64,000 bases of DNA, taken from Rhizobium sp. Q54. Lineage in GTDB: Bacteria; Pseudomonadota; Alphaproteobacteria; Rhizobiales; Xanthobacteraceae. Below are positions 48,551-58,804 of this stretch, piece by piece. Numbering within the stretch: position 1 is the stretch's first letter; each line of letters starts with the position of its first letter. A program made the position numbers and the translations under genes. Location: positions 1-64,000 of the forward strand of contig CAMAUC010000009.1 in the NCBI GenBank assembly GCA_945861265.1. Reading direction: 5' to 3'. The notes beneath the pieces were generated by a model that was given only the letters and a program-made list of their open reading frames with translations, made no database searches and had not been told where the DNA came from.

Positions 48551-49038
48551 GCGAATCAACCGGTTGGCGTCAAAATGCCCGCATAGCCGCCCTGCCGCTG
48601 GCCGCGGTTGTGGCGGCGTCACTGCTGGGGCAATTGGCGACATTTCCTAATCTCGCGCCGTGGTACGCGGGCCTGGTCAAACCGTCATTCAATCCACCAA
48701 ACTGGATCTTCGGGCCGGTATGGACGGCGCTCTACGGGCTGATGATCTATGCCGCGTACCGCATTTTAAAGCTGGCGCCGTCGCCGGCGCAACGCGTGGC
48801 GATCGTCTTGTTTTACGCGCAGCTCGCGCTCAACGCGGCGTGGCCGTGGATGTTCTTTGCCGCGCACTCGCCGGCGCTCGGGCTGGGAAACGTCGTGTCG
48901 CAACTTTTTCTCATTGTCGCGACCGCCATTGCGTTCATCCGTCTCGACCGCATCGCCGGGATTTGCCTGTTGCCCTTGATAGCCTGGGTGACATTCGCGA
49001 CCGCGCTCAACGCCGCGATCTGGCGGCTGAACGGCTGA
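48547..49038 (+). CDS. tspO: TspO/MBR-family membrane protein
   Basis: 163 residues with five membrane segments. NLAPWYAGLVKPSFNPPNWIFGPVWT is the family signature, and AQLALNAAWPWMFF and RLDRIAGICLLPLIAWVTFATALNAAIWRLN the conserved helices 4 and 5. TspO binds tetrapyrroles and porphyrins and affects stress responses. It overlaps cinA by 4 bp. It converges with ratA, 3 bp away. Confidence 0.95.
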   Translation: MSESTGWRQNARIAALPLAAVVAASLLGQLATFPNLAPWYAGLVKPSFNPPNWIFGPVWTALYGLMIYAAYRILKLAPSPAQRVAIVLFYAQLALNAAWPWMFFAAHSPALGLGNVVSQLFLIVATAIAFIRLDRIAGICLLPLIAWVTFATALNAAIWRLNG

Positions 49039-49041
49039 CAC

Positions 49042-49500
49042 TCACGCCGTGTTCTTGCCATAGACCGCGTCGGCGCGTTGCTCGAAGGCGACGGCGAATT
49101 TGCGGAACGCCGTGTCGAACATCGCCCCCATCAGCATGGCGAGCGTGCGGCTCTTGAATTCGTAATCGATGAAGAACTCGACCTCGCACGCATTGTCGCC
49201 GGTCGGCTTGAAGGTCCAGCGGTTCTGCAAGCGGCTGAACGGGCCGTCGAGATATTCGACCAGGATTTTCAGATTAGGCTTATCAAGCGTGACGCGGCTG
49301 GTGAAGGTCTGGCTGATGACCTTGTAGGCGGCCGTCATTGCGGCGACGATCACCTCGGTGTCGCCTTTCGCCGTGCGGCTGCGCACTTTCAGCGACGTGC
49401 ACAGTGGCACGAACTGCGGGTATTTTTCGACGTCGGCGACGAGGTCGAACATATCGGTCGCGGCGTGGCGAACGCGGCGCTTTGAAGAAAATTGCGGCAT
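49042..49500 (-). CDS. ratA: RatA/COQ10-like START-domain protein
   Basis: 152 residues. The N-terminus FSSKRRVRHAATDMFDLVADVEKYPQFVPLC and the C-terminal FFIDYEFKSRTLAMLMGAMFD mark the SRPBCC fold of RatA and coenzyme-Q-binding COQ10 proteins. E. coli RatA was described as a toxin that blocks 70S assembly, but homologs mostly aid ubiquinone function; the latter is more likely here. It follows lipA on the minus strand, separated by a palindromic repeat. Confidence 0.92.
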   Translation of the reverse strand: MPQFSSKRRVRHAATDMFDLVADVEKYPQFVPLCTSLKVRSRTAKGDTEVIVAAMTAAYKVISQTFTSRVTLDKPNLKILVEYLDGPFSRLQNRWTFKPTGDNACEVEFFIDYEFKSRTLAMLMGAMFDTAFRKFAVAFEQRADAVYGKNTA

Positions 49501-49515
49501 CTAGATGTTTTGCTG

Positions 49516-49564
49516 GCGCATGATCTTGTCCGAAAACCGGTTCCCACTTTTCGGGATCATGCGC
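49516..49564. repeat. Palindromic intergenic repeat (copy 2), overlapping lipA end
   Basis: Same element as at 36,581-36,628: outer arms GCGCATGATC (49516-49525) and GATCATGCGC (49555-49564), inner arms CCGAAAA (49530-49536) and TTTTCGG (49548-49554). Its right arm supplies the lipA stop codon (49557-49559) and the codon before it. The insertion therefore probably defined the present lipA 3' end. Confidence 0.8.
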
Positions 49565-50507
49565 GGGCCAGCCGCGCCGCTTTCAGCCGCGCGAAGTCGT
49601 CGCCGGCGTGATGCGACGAACGCGTCAAGGGCGAGGCCGACACCATCAGGAAGCCCTTTGCATAGGCGATGGTCTCGAGCGACTTGAATTCGTCCGGCGG
49701 CACGAAGCGCTTGACCTCGGCGTGCTTGCGGGTCGGCTGCAGATATTGACCGATGGTGAGAAAGTCGACATTGGCCGAGCGCAGATCGTCCATCACCTGG
49801 AGGATTTCGTTTCGCTCCTCGCCGAGGCCCACCATGATGCCCGACTTGGTGAACATTATCGGATCGAGTTCCTTCACCTGCTGCAACAGGCGCAGCGAAT
49901 GGAAATAGCGCGCGCCGGGGCGGATGGTCAGATAGAGCGACGGCACGGTTTCCAGATTGTGGTTGAATACGTCTGGCTTGGCGGCAACGACAACCTCAAG
50001 CGCGCCGTTCTTGCGCAGAAAATCCGGTGTGAGTATTTCAATCGTCGTGCCAGGCGCGTGCGTGCGGATGGCGCGGATGGTGTCGGCGAAATGCTGCGCG
50101 CCGCCGTCTTCGAGATCGTCGCGGTCGACGGACGTGACGACGATATGCGCAAGGCCGAGTTTGGCGGTGGCCTTGCCGACATGCTCCGGCTCAAGCGCGT
50201 CGAGCGCGCCCGGCAGGCCGGTCTTGACGTTGCAGAACGAACAGGCGCGCGTGCAGGTGTCGCCCATGATCATGAAAGTGGCGTGCTTCTTCTCCCAGCA
50301 CTCGCCAATATTCGGGCAGCCGGCCTCCTCGCAAACCGTGACGAGGCCGTTCTCGCGCATGATCTGGTGCGTGGCGTTAAAGCCGGCCGACACTGGCGCC
50401 TTGACCCGGATCCAGTCCGGCTTCGGCAACACCGGCGTGTCCGGGCGGCCCGCCTTTTCGGGGTGGCGCGGGCGCGGATTATTGATGAGGTCGAGGACGA
50501 CGGCCAT
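49557..50507 (-). CDS. lipA: Lipoyl synthase
   Basis: 316 residues. The radical-SAM cluster motif is CTRACSFC, and the auxiliary cluster cysteines are in [28 protein letters not shown] and the terminal Arg-Ser-Ser-xx region ([10 protein letters not shown]) complete the family pattern. It inserts sulfur into octanoyl groups on lipoyl domains; the pdh genes lie 5 kb away on the same strand. The final residue and stop come from a palindromic repeat. Confidence 0.97.
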   Translation of the reverse strand: MAVVLDLINNPRPRHPEKAGRPDTPVLPKPDWIRVKAPVSAGFNATHQIMRENGLVTVCEEAGCPNIGECWEKKHATFMIMGDTCTRACSFCNVKTGLPGALDALEPEHVGKATAKLGLAHIVVTSVDRDDLEDGGAQHFADTIRAIRTHAPGTTIEILTPDFLRKNGALEVVVAAKPDVFNHNLETVPSLYLTIRPGARYFHSLRLLQQVKELDPIMFTKSGIMVGLGEERNEILQVMDDLRSANVDFLTIGQYLQPTRKHAEVKRFVPPDEFKSLETIAYAKGFLMVSASPLTRSSHHAGDDFARLKAARLARA

Positions 50508-50580
50508 GGTTCCTACCTTGGCTCTTACTTACGGCTGCATTCGCGCCGCTGCAAGCCGGCGGTCCCGCGCGGCGAGCGCA

Positions 50581-50823
50581 TCAGGCCCGCCGGATCGCCC
50601 GCCAGATCAAAAGGAACAGCACCGCGCCTATCGTGGCGGTGATCAGGTTGCCCCAGAAATCCGGCATGACGTGCAGGTTGAGCTTCTCGAACAGGAAGCC
50701 GCCGAAGATCGCGCCGACCAGGCCGACGGCGATGTTGCCGAAAATGCCGCCGCGGCCGCCGAGGATGGTATGCGCCAGCCAGCCGGCGATCAGGCCGACG
50801 ATGATCCACGCAATCACGCCCAT
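50581..50823 (-). CDS. GlsB/YeaQ/YmgE-family membrane protein
   Basis: 80 residues with three hydrophobic segments (IAWIIVGLIAGWLAHTIL, IFGNIAVGLVGAIFGGFLF, LITATIGAVLFLLIWRAI). GGRGGIFGNIAVGLVGAIFGG is the typical glycine-rich family motif. These transglycosylase-associated proteins respond to stress; their molecular role is unknown. It is a single gene, divergent from the spermidine-synthase-like gene. Confidence 0.92.
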   Translation of the reverse strand: MGVIAWIIVGLIAGWLAHTILGGRGGIFGNIAVGLVGAIFGGFLFEKLNLHVMPDFWGNLITATIGAVLFLLIWRAIRRA

Positions 50824-50941
50824 GCCCGGCTCCCTGCGGCCTCCTTGCGCGGGTGTCGCGCGCGACCGAATCCATTATACCACCCTTGGGCCGAGCCGAT
50901 CCACGGCCGCACCATCTTCCCGCCGCGACGACAGGAATACG

Positions 50942-53245
50942 ATGCCCAACGTCGCCAGCGACCATCCCCCAAAACAGACCGCGCCGGTTCTAGTCCTTGC
51001 CGTGTTCACGGCGTCGGTTTTCGTCAGCGCGTTGCTGCTGTTCGGTGTGCAGCCGATGTTCACGCGCATGGTGCTGCCGCAACTCGGCGGTTCGCCGTCG
51101 GTTTGGTCGGTGGCGATGGTGTTCTTTCAGTCCATGTTGCTTGCCGGCTATGCCTATGCCCATTGGCTGAGCCTGATCCGCAGCCGGCTCGTGCCAATCC
51201 TCATCCACCTTGTCCTGCTCGCCGGCGCGGCCGCCATGCTGCCGCTGTCGATCGCCAAAGGCTGGGGTGAACCGCCTGGCACCTTCACCGAATTCTGGCT
51301 GCTCGGCCTTTTCGCTGTGTCGATCGGCCTGCCGTTCTTTGCGCTTTCCGCCAACAATCCGCTGTTGCAAACCTGGTTCGTGCGCACCGGGCACAGAGAC
51401 GGGAAGGATCCGTATTTTCTCTATGCCGCATCCAATATAGGCAGCTTCCTGGCGTTGCTGTCCTACCCGGTTCTGCTCGAGCCGATGTTTTCGTTGCGTG
51501 TGCAAGGGCAGCTATGGAGCATCGGCTTCGTGCTGCTGGCGCTGTTGATTGCCGCCAGCGGCGTGCTGACGCTACGCGCGCCGCCGAACGGAGCGATGGA
51601 CGCGGCGCAAGCACCCAAGGCTAAACCAACATGGCTGGCGCTCGGGCGCTGGACTTTTCTCGCCGCGGTGCCGTCCGGCCTGCTGGTCGCGGTCACCGCC
51701 TATATCACCACGGACGTCGCCTCTGCGCCCCTGCTCTGGGTGATGCCGCTGTCGCTTTACCTTTTGACCTTCGTGCTGGCGTTTCAACGCGGGCCGCTGT
51801 TCAGGCACAGCTTCATGCTGACTTTGCAGCCCTTCGCCATCGGCGGCATCGTGTTCCTGTTGCTCAATGCCGGACGTGTGCCGGTGCTGCCGAACCTGAT
51901 GGCGCACCTGCTCGCGTTCTTCGTGATCGCCATGGCTAGCCACGGCGAACTGGCGCGGCAGCGGCCGCAGGCCTCTGACCTGACAGCATTCTATGTCGCG
52001 CTGTCGTTCGGCGGCATGGCCGGCGGGCTGTTCGCCGGCCTGTTCGCGCCTTACGTTTTTTCGTGGATCGCCGAATATCCGATCCTTGTCGTGCTGGCGG
52101 TGCTGTGCCGACCTCGCGTCGTGATCGGGACGCCGCCGCTATGGGCGCGCCTGGTGCCGCCATCGCGCTGGTTCTGGCCGGGCGCCGCCATTTTGGCGCT
52201 GGGGTTGATCGTGCCGGCGTATAGCGGCTTCCGGATCGACGCCTATGACCTCGACGCATTGCGTGCCGTCGTCCTGACGCTTGCGGCTCTGTCGATCCTG
52301 TTCATGCGCGCGCCGGTGCAGTCGGCGATTGCCGTCGCTTTGGCGTTCACGGTGGTCCGGCTCTATCCGACCGATGAAGGCCGCGGCGTGACCATGCGCA
52401 GCTTCTTCGGCGTCAACCAGATCTATGAGTCGGCCGACCGGCGCTATCGCGTGCTCAAGCACGGCTCAACCTATCACGGCGCGCAGATGATCCGGAATGC
52501 GGACGGCAGCGCCGTCGTCGGCCCGCCGGAGCCGATCACTTATTACCATCGGAAATCGCCCATGGCGGCGACGGTCACGGCGGGGCGCGAACGCAAGGCC
52601 GCAGCTTCGGGCGAGCCGTTACGCGTCGCGGTGATCGGGTTGGGCACCGGCAGCCTGGCCTGCCATGCGGCGAAGGGCGAGGCGTGGACCTTCTTCGAGA
52701 TCGATCCGGCCGTGATCGCCATCGCGCGCGATCCCAAGCGTTTCAATTTCATCTCGGCCTGCGCGCCCGATGCGCCGATCGTACTCGGCGATGCGCGGCT
52801 GACTTTGGCCAAGCAGCCGGACGGTATCTTCGACTTGATCGTGGTCGACGCCTATTCGTCCGATGCGATCCCCGTCCATCTCGCCACCAGCGAAGCGATG
52901 GCTATCTACAAATCGAAGCTGGCGGCGCAGGGTGTGGTGGTCATGCACATTTCCAACCGTAATCTCGAACTGCAAACGGTGGCAACCGGCATCGCCGCCG
53001 CGAACGGACTGAAGTCATGGGTCTATACCGAGCCGCGCCAGACCGAGGATGACGCCAACTTCGTCTTCGCGTCAGATGTCGTAATCTCGGCCGCGGCGGC
53101 GACGGATATCGGCCCCTTGGTGTGGGACAAGCGCTGGGTAGCGACCGAACCCAACCTCGCTTTGCGCGCCTGGACCGACGACTATTCCAATGTTGCCGGA
53201 GCGTTCTGGCGCAAGCACTACCCGGATGCAACGACGGCGCCCTAG
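50942..53245 (+). CDS. Membrane-fused spermidine-synthase-like protein
   Basis: 767 residues from the ATG at 50942; in-frame sequence upstream overlaps the glsB-like gene antisense and is not coding in character. About 13 membrane segments fill residues 15-500. A soluble methyltransferase-fold domain follows with RVAVIGLGTGSLACHA and LIVVDAYSSDAIPVHLAT, the latter like the catalytic Asp loop of polyamine aminopropyltransferases. Substrate and product are unknown; proteins of this build are sometimes called spermidine synthase without proof. A role in moving and modifying a small amine is possible. Confidence 0.88.
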   Translation: MPNVASDHPPKQTAPVLVLAVFTASVFVSALLLFGVQPMFTRMVLPQLGGSPSVWSVAMVFFQSMLLAGYAYAHWLSLIRSRLVPILIHLVLLAGAAAMLPLSIAKGWGEPPGTFTEFWLLGLFAVSIGLPFFALSANNPLLQTWFVRTGHRDGKDPYFLYAASNIGSFLALLSYPVLLEPMFSLRVQGQLWSIGFVLLALLIAASGVLTLRAPPNGAMDAAQAPKAKPTWLALGRWTFLAAVPSGLLVAVTAYITTDVASAPLLWVMPLSLYLLTFVLAFQRGPLFRHSFMLTLQPFAIGGIVFLLLNAGRVPVLPNLMAHLLAFFVIAMASHGELARQRPQASDLTAFYVALSFGGMAGGLFAGLFAPYVFSWIAEYPILVVLAVLCRPRVVIGTPPLWARLVPPSRWFWPGAAILALGLIVPAYSGFRIDAYDLDALRAVVLTLAALSILFMRAPVQSAIAVALAFTVVRLYPTDEGRGVTMRSFFGVNQIYESADRRYRVLKHGSTYHGAQMIRNADGSAVVGPPEPITYYHRKSPMAATVTAGRERKAAASGEPLRVAVIGLGTGSLACHAAKGEAWTFFEIDPAVIAIARDPKRFNFISACAPDAPIVLGDARLTLAKQPDGIFDLIVVDAYSSDAIPVHLATSEAMAIYKSKLAAQGVVVMHISNRNLELQTVATGIAAANGLKSWVYTEPRQTEDDANFVFASDVVISAAAATDIGPLVWDKRWVATEPNLALRAWTDDYSNVAGAFWRKHYPDATTAP

Positions 53246-53256
53246 GTTGCCGGCTT

Positions 53257-54315
53257 TTAAGCGGCTGGTTTCGGCGGCAGGCGATGGTTCGGCGTCGAGG
53301 CCGATATCGCGACCTCGTCGTCGTTCATGTCGGCGGCGATATGCGCAAACAATGGCGTCGACAGATAGCGCTCGCCGGTATCGGGAAGCATGCACAGAAT
53401 GGTCGAGCCCGGCGCGGCGGATTTCGCCACCTCCAGCGCACCGGCAAAGGTGGCGCCGGCAGTGATGCCGACTAAGATGCCTTCCTGGAGCGCCAGGTCG
53501 CGGCTGCATTTCATCGCGTCGGGACCGGCAATGGTGACGACCCGCGATATGACGCCGGCGTCGATCGCCTCGGCGGTGATCTTCGGAATGAAATTCGGGC
53601 TCCAGCCCTGCATCGGATGCGGCTTGAACGATGTGTTAGGCTTGGCCGGCGAGCCGTCCGGGTTGCGCTCCTGCGGCGACTTGTTGGTCAGCATCGGCGC
53701 GTCGGCCGGTTCGCAGACGACGATCTTGGTGTTCGGCATTTCTTTCGACAACACACGCGACACGCCGGTGAGCGTACCGCCGGTGCCGAAGCCGGTGACC
53801 CAATAGTCAAGCTTTTCGCCCTTGAAGTCGTTGACGATCTCGCGCGCAGTCGTGCGCGCATGCATGTCGGGATTGGCTTCGTTCTCGAACTGACGCGTCA
53901 GGAACCAGCCATTGGCCTTGGCAAGTTCGGCGGCCTTGTTGACCATGCCGAGGCCGCCTTCGGAGGCCGGCGTCAGCACCACCTTGGCGCCGAGGAAACG
54001 CATCAGCTTGCGCCGCTCGACGGAGAAGCTTTCCGCCATGGTCAGCACCAGCGGATAGCCCTTGGCGGCGCAGACCATCGCCAGGCCGATGCCGGTATTG
54101 CCCGAGGTGCCTTCGACAACGGTCTGCCCCGGCTTGAGCGCGCCGGACTTTTCCGCCGCCTCGATGATGCCGAGCGCCAGACGATCCTTGACCGAGCCGA
54201 GGGGATTGAAGGCTTCGATCTTGACGTAAAGGTTGATGCCCTTGGGTCCGAGCTTGTTGATACGCACCACCGGCGTGTTGCCGACGGTGTCGAGAATGGA
54301 ATCGAACTTGGCCAC
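53257..54315 (-). CDS. cysK: Cysteine synthase A
   Basis: 352 residues. The PLP lysine is in NPLGSVKDR, the substrate loop is TSGNTG and the phosphate loop GTGGT. A segment of about 30 residues, NKSPQERNPDGSPAKPNTSF and following, replaces the shorter loop of enteric CysK after PADAPML, and the C-terminus is extended by about 15 residues. It makes cysteine from O-acetylserine and sulfide, and might supply sulfur for lipoate and Fe-S clusters nearby. It is 10 bp from lpdA on the same strand. Confidence 0.93.
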   Translation of the reverse strand: MAKFDSILDTVGNTPVVRINKLGPKGINLYVKIEAFNPLGSVKDRLALGIIEAAEKSGALKPGQTVVEGTSGNTGIGLAMVCAAKGYPLVLTMAESFSVERRKLMRFLGAKVVLTPASEGGLGMVNKAAELAKANGWFLTRQFENEANPDMHARTTAREIVNDFKGEKLDYWVTGFGTGGTLTGVSRVLSKEMPNTKIVVCEPADAPMLTNKSPQERNPDGSPAKPNTSFKPHPMQGWSPNFIPKITAEAIDAGVISRVVTIAGPDAMKCSRDLALQEGILVGITAGATFAGALEVAKSAAPGSTILCMLPDTGERYLSTPLFAHIAADMNDDEVAISASTPNHRLPPKPAA

Positions 54316-54325
54316 TGCAACCCCC

Positions 54326-55744
54326 TTACATATTCAATACGCGTCCATAAGCGTCAAGCACCGCTTCTTTCATCATCTCGGACAATGTCGGATGCGGGAA
54401 GACGATGTGCATCAATTCTTCTTCCGTCGTCTCCAGATTCATAGCGACGACGTAGCCTTGAATTAATTCGGTGACTTCGGCGCCGACCATATGCGCGCCG
54501 AGCAGTTGTCCGGTCTTCTTGTCGAAGATCACCTTCACCAGACCTTGATCCTCGCCGAGCGCGATGGCTTTGCCGTTGCCGACGAAGGGAAAGCGGCCGA
54601 CGCGAATGTCGAGCTTCTTATCCTTGCAGGCCTGTTCGGTAAGACCGACCGAAGCGATCTGCGGCGTGCAATAGGTGCAGCCGGGGATTTTGAGCTTGTC
54701 CATCGGATGCGGGTGCAAGCCTTTGATCGCCTCGATGCAGACGACGCCTTCATGCTCGGCCTTGTGCGCCAGCATCGGCGGCCCGGCGACGTCGCCGATG
54801 GCGTAGATGCCCGGCACGTTGGTCTTGCTCAGACCGTCGGTGGCGATGCAGCCGCGCTCGGTTTTCACGCCTAGTTTTTCGAGCCCGAGATTTTCGATAT
54901 TGCCGACGACACCGACGGCAGAGATGACACGCTCGACGGTGATCTGCTGCGTCTTGCCGTCGGCTTCGATGGTGGCGGTGACGCTGTCGGTCTTCTTGTC
55001 CAGCTTCACGACCTTGGCGCCGGTCATGATCTTGATGCCCTGCTTCTCGAAGCTCTTGCGGGCGAAGGCCTGAATGTCATGGTCTTCCACCGGCAGCACC
55101 TGCGGCAGCACTTCGACCACGGTCACCTCCGCGCCGAAGGCGCGATAGAACGAAGCGAACTCGATGCCGATGGCGCCGGAGCCGACGACGAGCAGCGACT
55201 TCGGAATGCTAGGGGGCACCATCGCTTCAAAGTAGGTCCAGACCAGCTTCTTGTCCGGCTCGAGGCCCGGCAGCACGCGCGGCCGTGCGCCTGTGGCGAC
55301 GATGATGTGCTTGGCCTGATAGCTGCCCGGGCCGAGCGCGCCCTTGAGCGCCTCGGTCTTGGACGCTTTCACCGTCACCTTGCCGGGCGCGTCGATCGAC
55401 GCCTCACCCCAGATGACCTGGACCTTGTTCTTCTTCATCAGGAAGCCGACGCCGTCATTGAGCCGCTTCGACACGCCGCGCGAGCGCTTGACGATCTCGC
55501 CGGCGTCGTAACCGACATTGTCGGCTTTCAGCCCGTAGTCCTTGGCGTGCTGCATGTAGTGATAGATTTCCGCCGAGCGCAAAAGCGCCTTGGTCGGAAT
55601 GCAGCCCCAGTTGAGACAAATGCCGCCGAGATAATCGCGCTCGATGATCGCGACCTTGAAGCCGAGTTGCGCGGCGCGGATGGCAGTGACATAGCCGCCC
55701 GGCCCGGAGCCGATGATGATGACGTCGAAAGATGTGTCAGCCAC
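54326..55744 (-). CDS. lpdA: Dihydrolipoyl dehydrogenase (E3)
   Basis: 472 residues from the GTG at 55744, which is preceded by GAGGAG with 8 bp spacing; a GTG 9 bp earlier lies too close to that site. FAD-binding IIIGSGPGGYVTAI, redox disulfide GGICLNWGCIPTKALL, NAD-binding VVGSGAIGIEFASF and the C-terminal active-site HPTLSEMMKEA are all present. It reoxidises the lipoyl groups of E2. The start overlaps the small membrane protein gene by 8 bp; it closes the pdhA-pdhB-pdhC-lpdA series. Confidence 0.97.
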   Translation of the reverse strand: MADTSFDVIIIGSGPGGYVTAIRAAQLGFKVAIIERDYLGGICLNWGCIPTKALLRSAEIYHYMQHAKDYGLKADNVGYDAGEIVKRSRGVSKRLNDGVGFLMKKNKVQVIWGEASIDAPGKVTVKASKTEALKGALGPGSYQAKHIIVATGARPRVLPGLEPDKKLVWTYFEAMVPPSIPKSLLVVGSGAIGIEFASFYRAFGAEVTVVEVLPQVLPVEDHDIQAFARKSFEKQGIKIMTGAKVVKLDKKTDSVTATIEADGKTQQITVERVISAVGVVGNIENLGLEKLGVKTERGCIATDGLSKTNVPGIYAIGDVAGPPMLAHKAEHEGVVCIEAIKGLHPHPMDKLKIPGCTYCTPQIASVGLTEQACKDKKLDIRVGRFPFVGNGKAIALGEDQGLVKVIFDKKTGQLLGAHMVGAEVTELIQGYVVAMNLETTEEELMHIVFPHPTLSEMMKEAVLDAYGRVLNM

Positions 55745-55967
55745 GATTCTCACTCCTCAGGCGGCGGCGCCGCAACCAAACCTTGATGGCCCATTCGGCC
55801 GCCGACATCGCGATTGCTATGCCCAGCACGACCAGCAAGATGAACTGGGCGATGTCATTCGATAATTTCTCGCCCGAAACGAAGCTGTCCCGGAAAACGC
55901 TTTGACCCAAGGGGCTCGCCAAGAACGCGGCAAAGGCAGCAAGCGTGAACCAGGGCACATGCCGCAT
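55737..55967 (-). CDS. Small membrane protein between pdhC and lpdA
   Basis: 76 residues with two membrane segments (FTLAAFAAFLASPLG and FILLVVLGIAIAMSAAEWAIKVWL) and a basic tail LRRRRLRSE. It begins 5 bp after the pdhC stop and its end overlaps the lpdA start by 8 bp, so it is surely translated with the operon. I do not recognise a family. Small proteins occur at this place in related Hyphomicrobiales operons; the role is unknown. Confidence 0.8.
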   Translation of the reverse strand: MRHVPWFTLAAFAAFLASPLGQSVFRDSFVSGEKLSNDIAQFILLVVLGIAIAMSAAEWAIKVWLRRRRLRSENRG

Positions 55968-55972
55968 GGCGC

Positions 55973-57325
55973 TTACACCACCATCATAACCGGGTTTTCG
56001 ATCAGTCTCTTGAACGCGCCGATGAGTTCGGCGCCCAGCGCGCCGTCGACCGAGCGGTGATCGCAGGACAATGTCACGCTCATGATATGCGCCGGCACGA
56101 TCTGGCCGTTCCTGACAACGGCGCGCTCTTCGCCGGCGCCGACCGCGAGAATGGTCGATTGCGGCGGGTTGATCACCGCGGTGAAGTCCTTGATGCCGTA
56201 CATGCCGAGGTTGGACACCGATGACGTGCCGCCCTGGTATTCATGCGGCTTCAACTTTTTGCCGCGCGCGCGCGCGATCAGGTCCTTGCCTTCATTGGCG
56301 ATGACCGACAGCGATTTCAACTCGGCCTGACGGATGATCGGCGTGATCAGGCCGCCGGGCAGCGCCACGGCAACGCCGATGTCGGAATGTTTGTGCTTGA
56401 GCATGCCGCCTTCCGACCACGACACATTGGCTTCGGGAATGCGCTGCAGCGCCAGCGCCAATGCCTTGATGACGAAGTCGTTGACCGAGAGCTTGTAGGC
56501 CGGCTTGCCGTCTTTATCCTTGGGCGCGGCGCTATTGATCTCCTCGCGCGCGGTCAAAAGCTTGCCGATGTCGCAGTCCATCGTCAGATAGAAATGCGGC
56601 ACCGTCTGCGTCGAGGCGGTGAGCCGTTGCGCGATGGTGCGACGCATTCCGTCATGCGGCACCAACTCGTAGGAGCCTTCCTCGTAGAGACCGAGGATCT
56701 GCTTGTCGCTCATGCTGGCGGCGACGGGCGCGGCTGCGGCAGGCGCGCCGGCAGCAGCGGGCTTCATCGCGCCCTTGCCGGTCTTGGCGTCTTCGATATC
56801 GCGGGCGACGACGCGGCCATGCGGGCCGGAGCCGGACACACGCGAGAGATCAATACCGGCGTCCTTGGCGAGGCGCTTGGCGAGCGGGGAGGCGAAGACG
56901 CGCCCGCCCTCGCCCTTCGAGACGGCGCTTCGCGCCTCCTCAGGGTGAGGGCTCTTCTTCGCCTCATCCTGAGGAGCCCGCGCAGCGGGCGTCTCGAAGG
57001 ATGAGGCGGGTTTGGCCTCCGCCTTTTTCTCCGGCGCTTTCGCGGCCGGCGCGGCAGCAGCACTCACCGCCTTGGCGTCCTCGCCGTCGGCGACCATCAC
57101 CGCGATCACCGCGTTGACGGCGACATCCTGCGTGCCCTCCGGCACGACGATCTTGGCCAGCGTGCCCTCGTCGACCGCTTCGTATTCCATCGTCGCCTTG
57201 TCGGTCTCGATCTCGGCGATGACATCGCCCGACTTGATCTTGTCGCCTTCTTTTTTCAGCCACTTGGCAAGGTTGCCCTTTTCCATCGTGGGCGACAGCG
57301 CGGGCATGAGGATGTTGGTGGGCAT
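55973..57325 (-). CDS. pdhC: Pyruvate dehydrogenase E2, dihydrolipoyl acetyltransferase
   Basis: 450 residues. The lipoyl domain (1 to about 80) has the modified lysine in [11 protein letters not shown] linker (about 85-140) includes peptides SFETPAARAPQDEA and PHPEEARSAVSK encoded by two palindromic repeats. The E3/E1-binding domain (VFASPLAKRLAKDAGIDLSRVSGSGPHGRV) follows, then the acetyltransferase core with HYLT-like PHFYLTMDCDI and the active-site HRSVDGALGAE. It transfers acetyl groups to CoA in the complex core. The linker is otherwise Ala/Lys-rich, as expected. Confidence 0.97.
   Translation of the reverse strand: MPTNILMPALSPTMEKGNLAKWLKKEGDKIKSGDVIAEIETDKATMEYEAVDEGTLAKIVVPEGTQDVAVNAVIAVMVADGEDAKAVSAAAAPAAKAPEKKAEAKPASSFETPAARAPQDEAKKSPHPEEARSAVSKGEGGRVFASPLAKRLAKDAGIDLSRVSGSGPHGRVVARDIEDAKTGKGAMKPAAAGAPAAAAPVAASMSDKQILGLYEEGSYELVPHDGMRRTIAQRLTASTQTVPHFYLTMDCDIGKLLTAREEINSAAPKDKDGKPAYKLSVNDFVIKALALALQRIPEANVSWSEGGMLKHKHSDIGVAVALPGGLITPIIRQAELKSLSVIANEGKDLIARARGKKLKPHEYQGGTSSVSNLGMYGIKDFTAVINPPQSTILAVGAGEERAVVRNGQIVPAHIMSVTLSCDHRSVDGALGAELIGAFKRLIENPVMMVV
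56907..56951. repeat. Palindromic repeat within pdhC (element A)
   Basis: A 45-bp imperfect palindrome whose ends CCCTCGCCCT and AGGGTGAGGG pair, with a central GGCGCTTCGCGCC hairpin. It lies in the E2 linker in frame. It is inverted relative to the related element at 56,961-57,007. Elements of this build (CCTCAxxCTGAGGAG ... CTCGAAGGxTGAGG) are scattered in Bradyrhizobium-type genomes, normally between genes. Confidence 0.75.
56961..57007. repeat. Palindromic repeat within pdhC (element B)
   Basis: A 47-bp palindrome with ends GCCTCATCCT and AGGATGAGGC (perfect 10-bp arms) and a central CCCGCGCAGCGGG hairpin. Read on the minus strand it encodes linker residues ASSFETPAARAPQDEA of E2. It lies 9 bp from element A in opposite orientation. 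Confidence 0.78.
57080..57325 (-). repeat. Lipoyl-domain coding repeat, E2 copy
   Basis: The first 82 codons of pdhC are near-identical to the first 82 codons of pdhB (58,499-58,744): both start [20 protein letters not shown] and keep ETDKATME around the lipoylated lysine. A direct repeat of about 245 bp is formed 1.4 kb apart, which reflects domain duplication and may favour recombination. Confidence 0.85.
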
Positions 57326-57334
57326 GATGCGACC

Positions 57335-58744
<1,410 letters not shown>

Positions 58745-58804
58745 GGGCGCTACGGTTTCCTGCTCAGAATGTCTTGCCGTCGTCTTGTCGTGCGTCGGTT
58801 CGTT

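Noticed and set aside
49042-49500. Toxin of a toxin-antitoxin pair (RatA)
   Set aside because: No RatB or other antitoxin partner adjoins it and the gene sits in a conserved lipA context; a COQ10-like role is more likely.
50633-50941. N-terminal extension of the spermidine-synthase-like protein
   Set aside because: These 103 codons run antisense to the glsB-like gene and lack membrane-protein character; the ATG at 50942 begins the hydrophobic domain.
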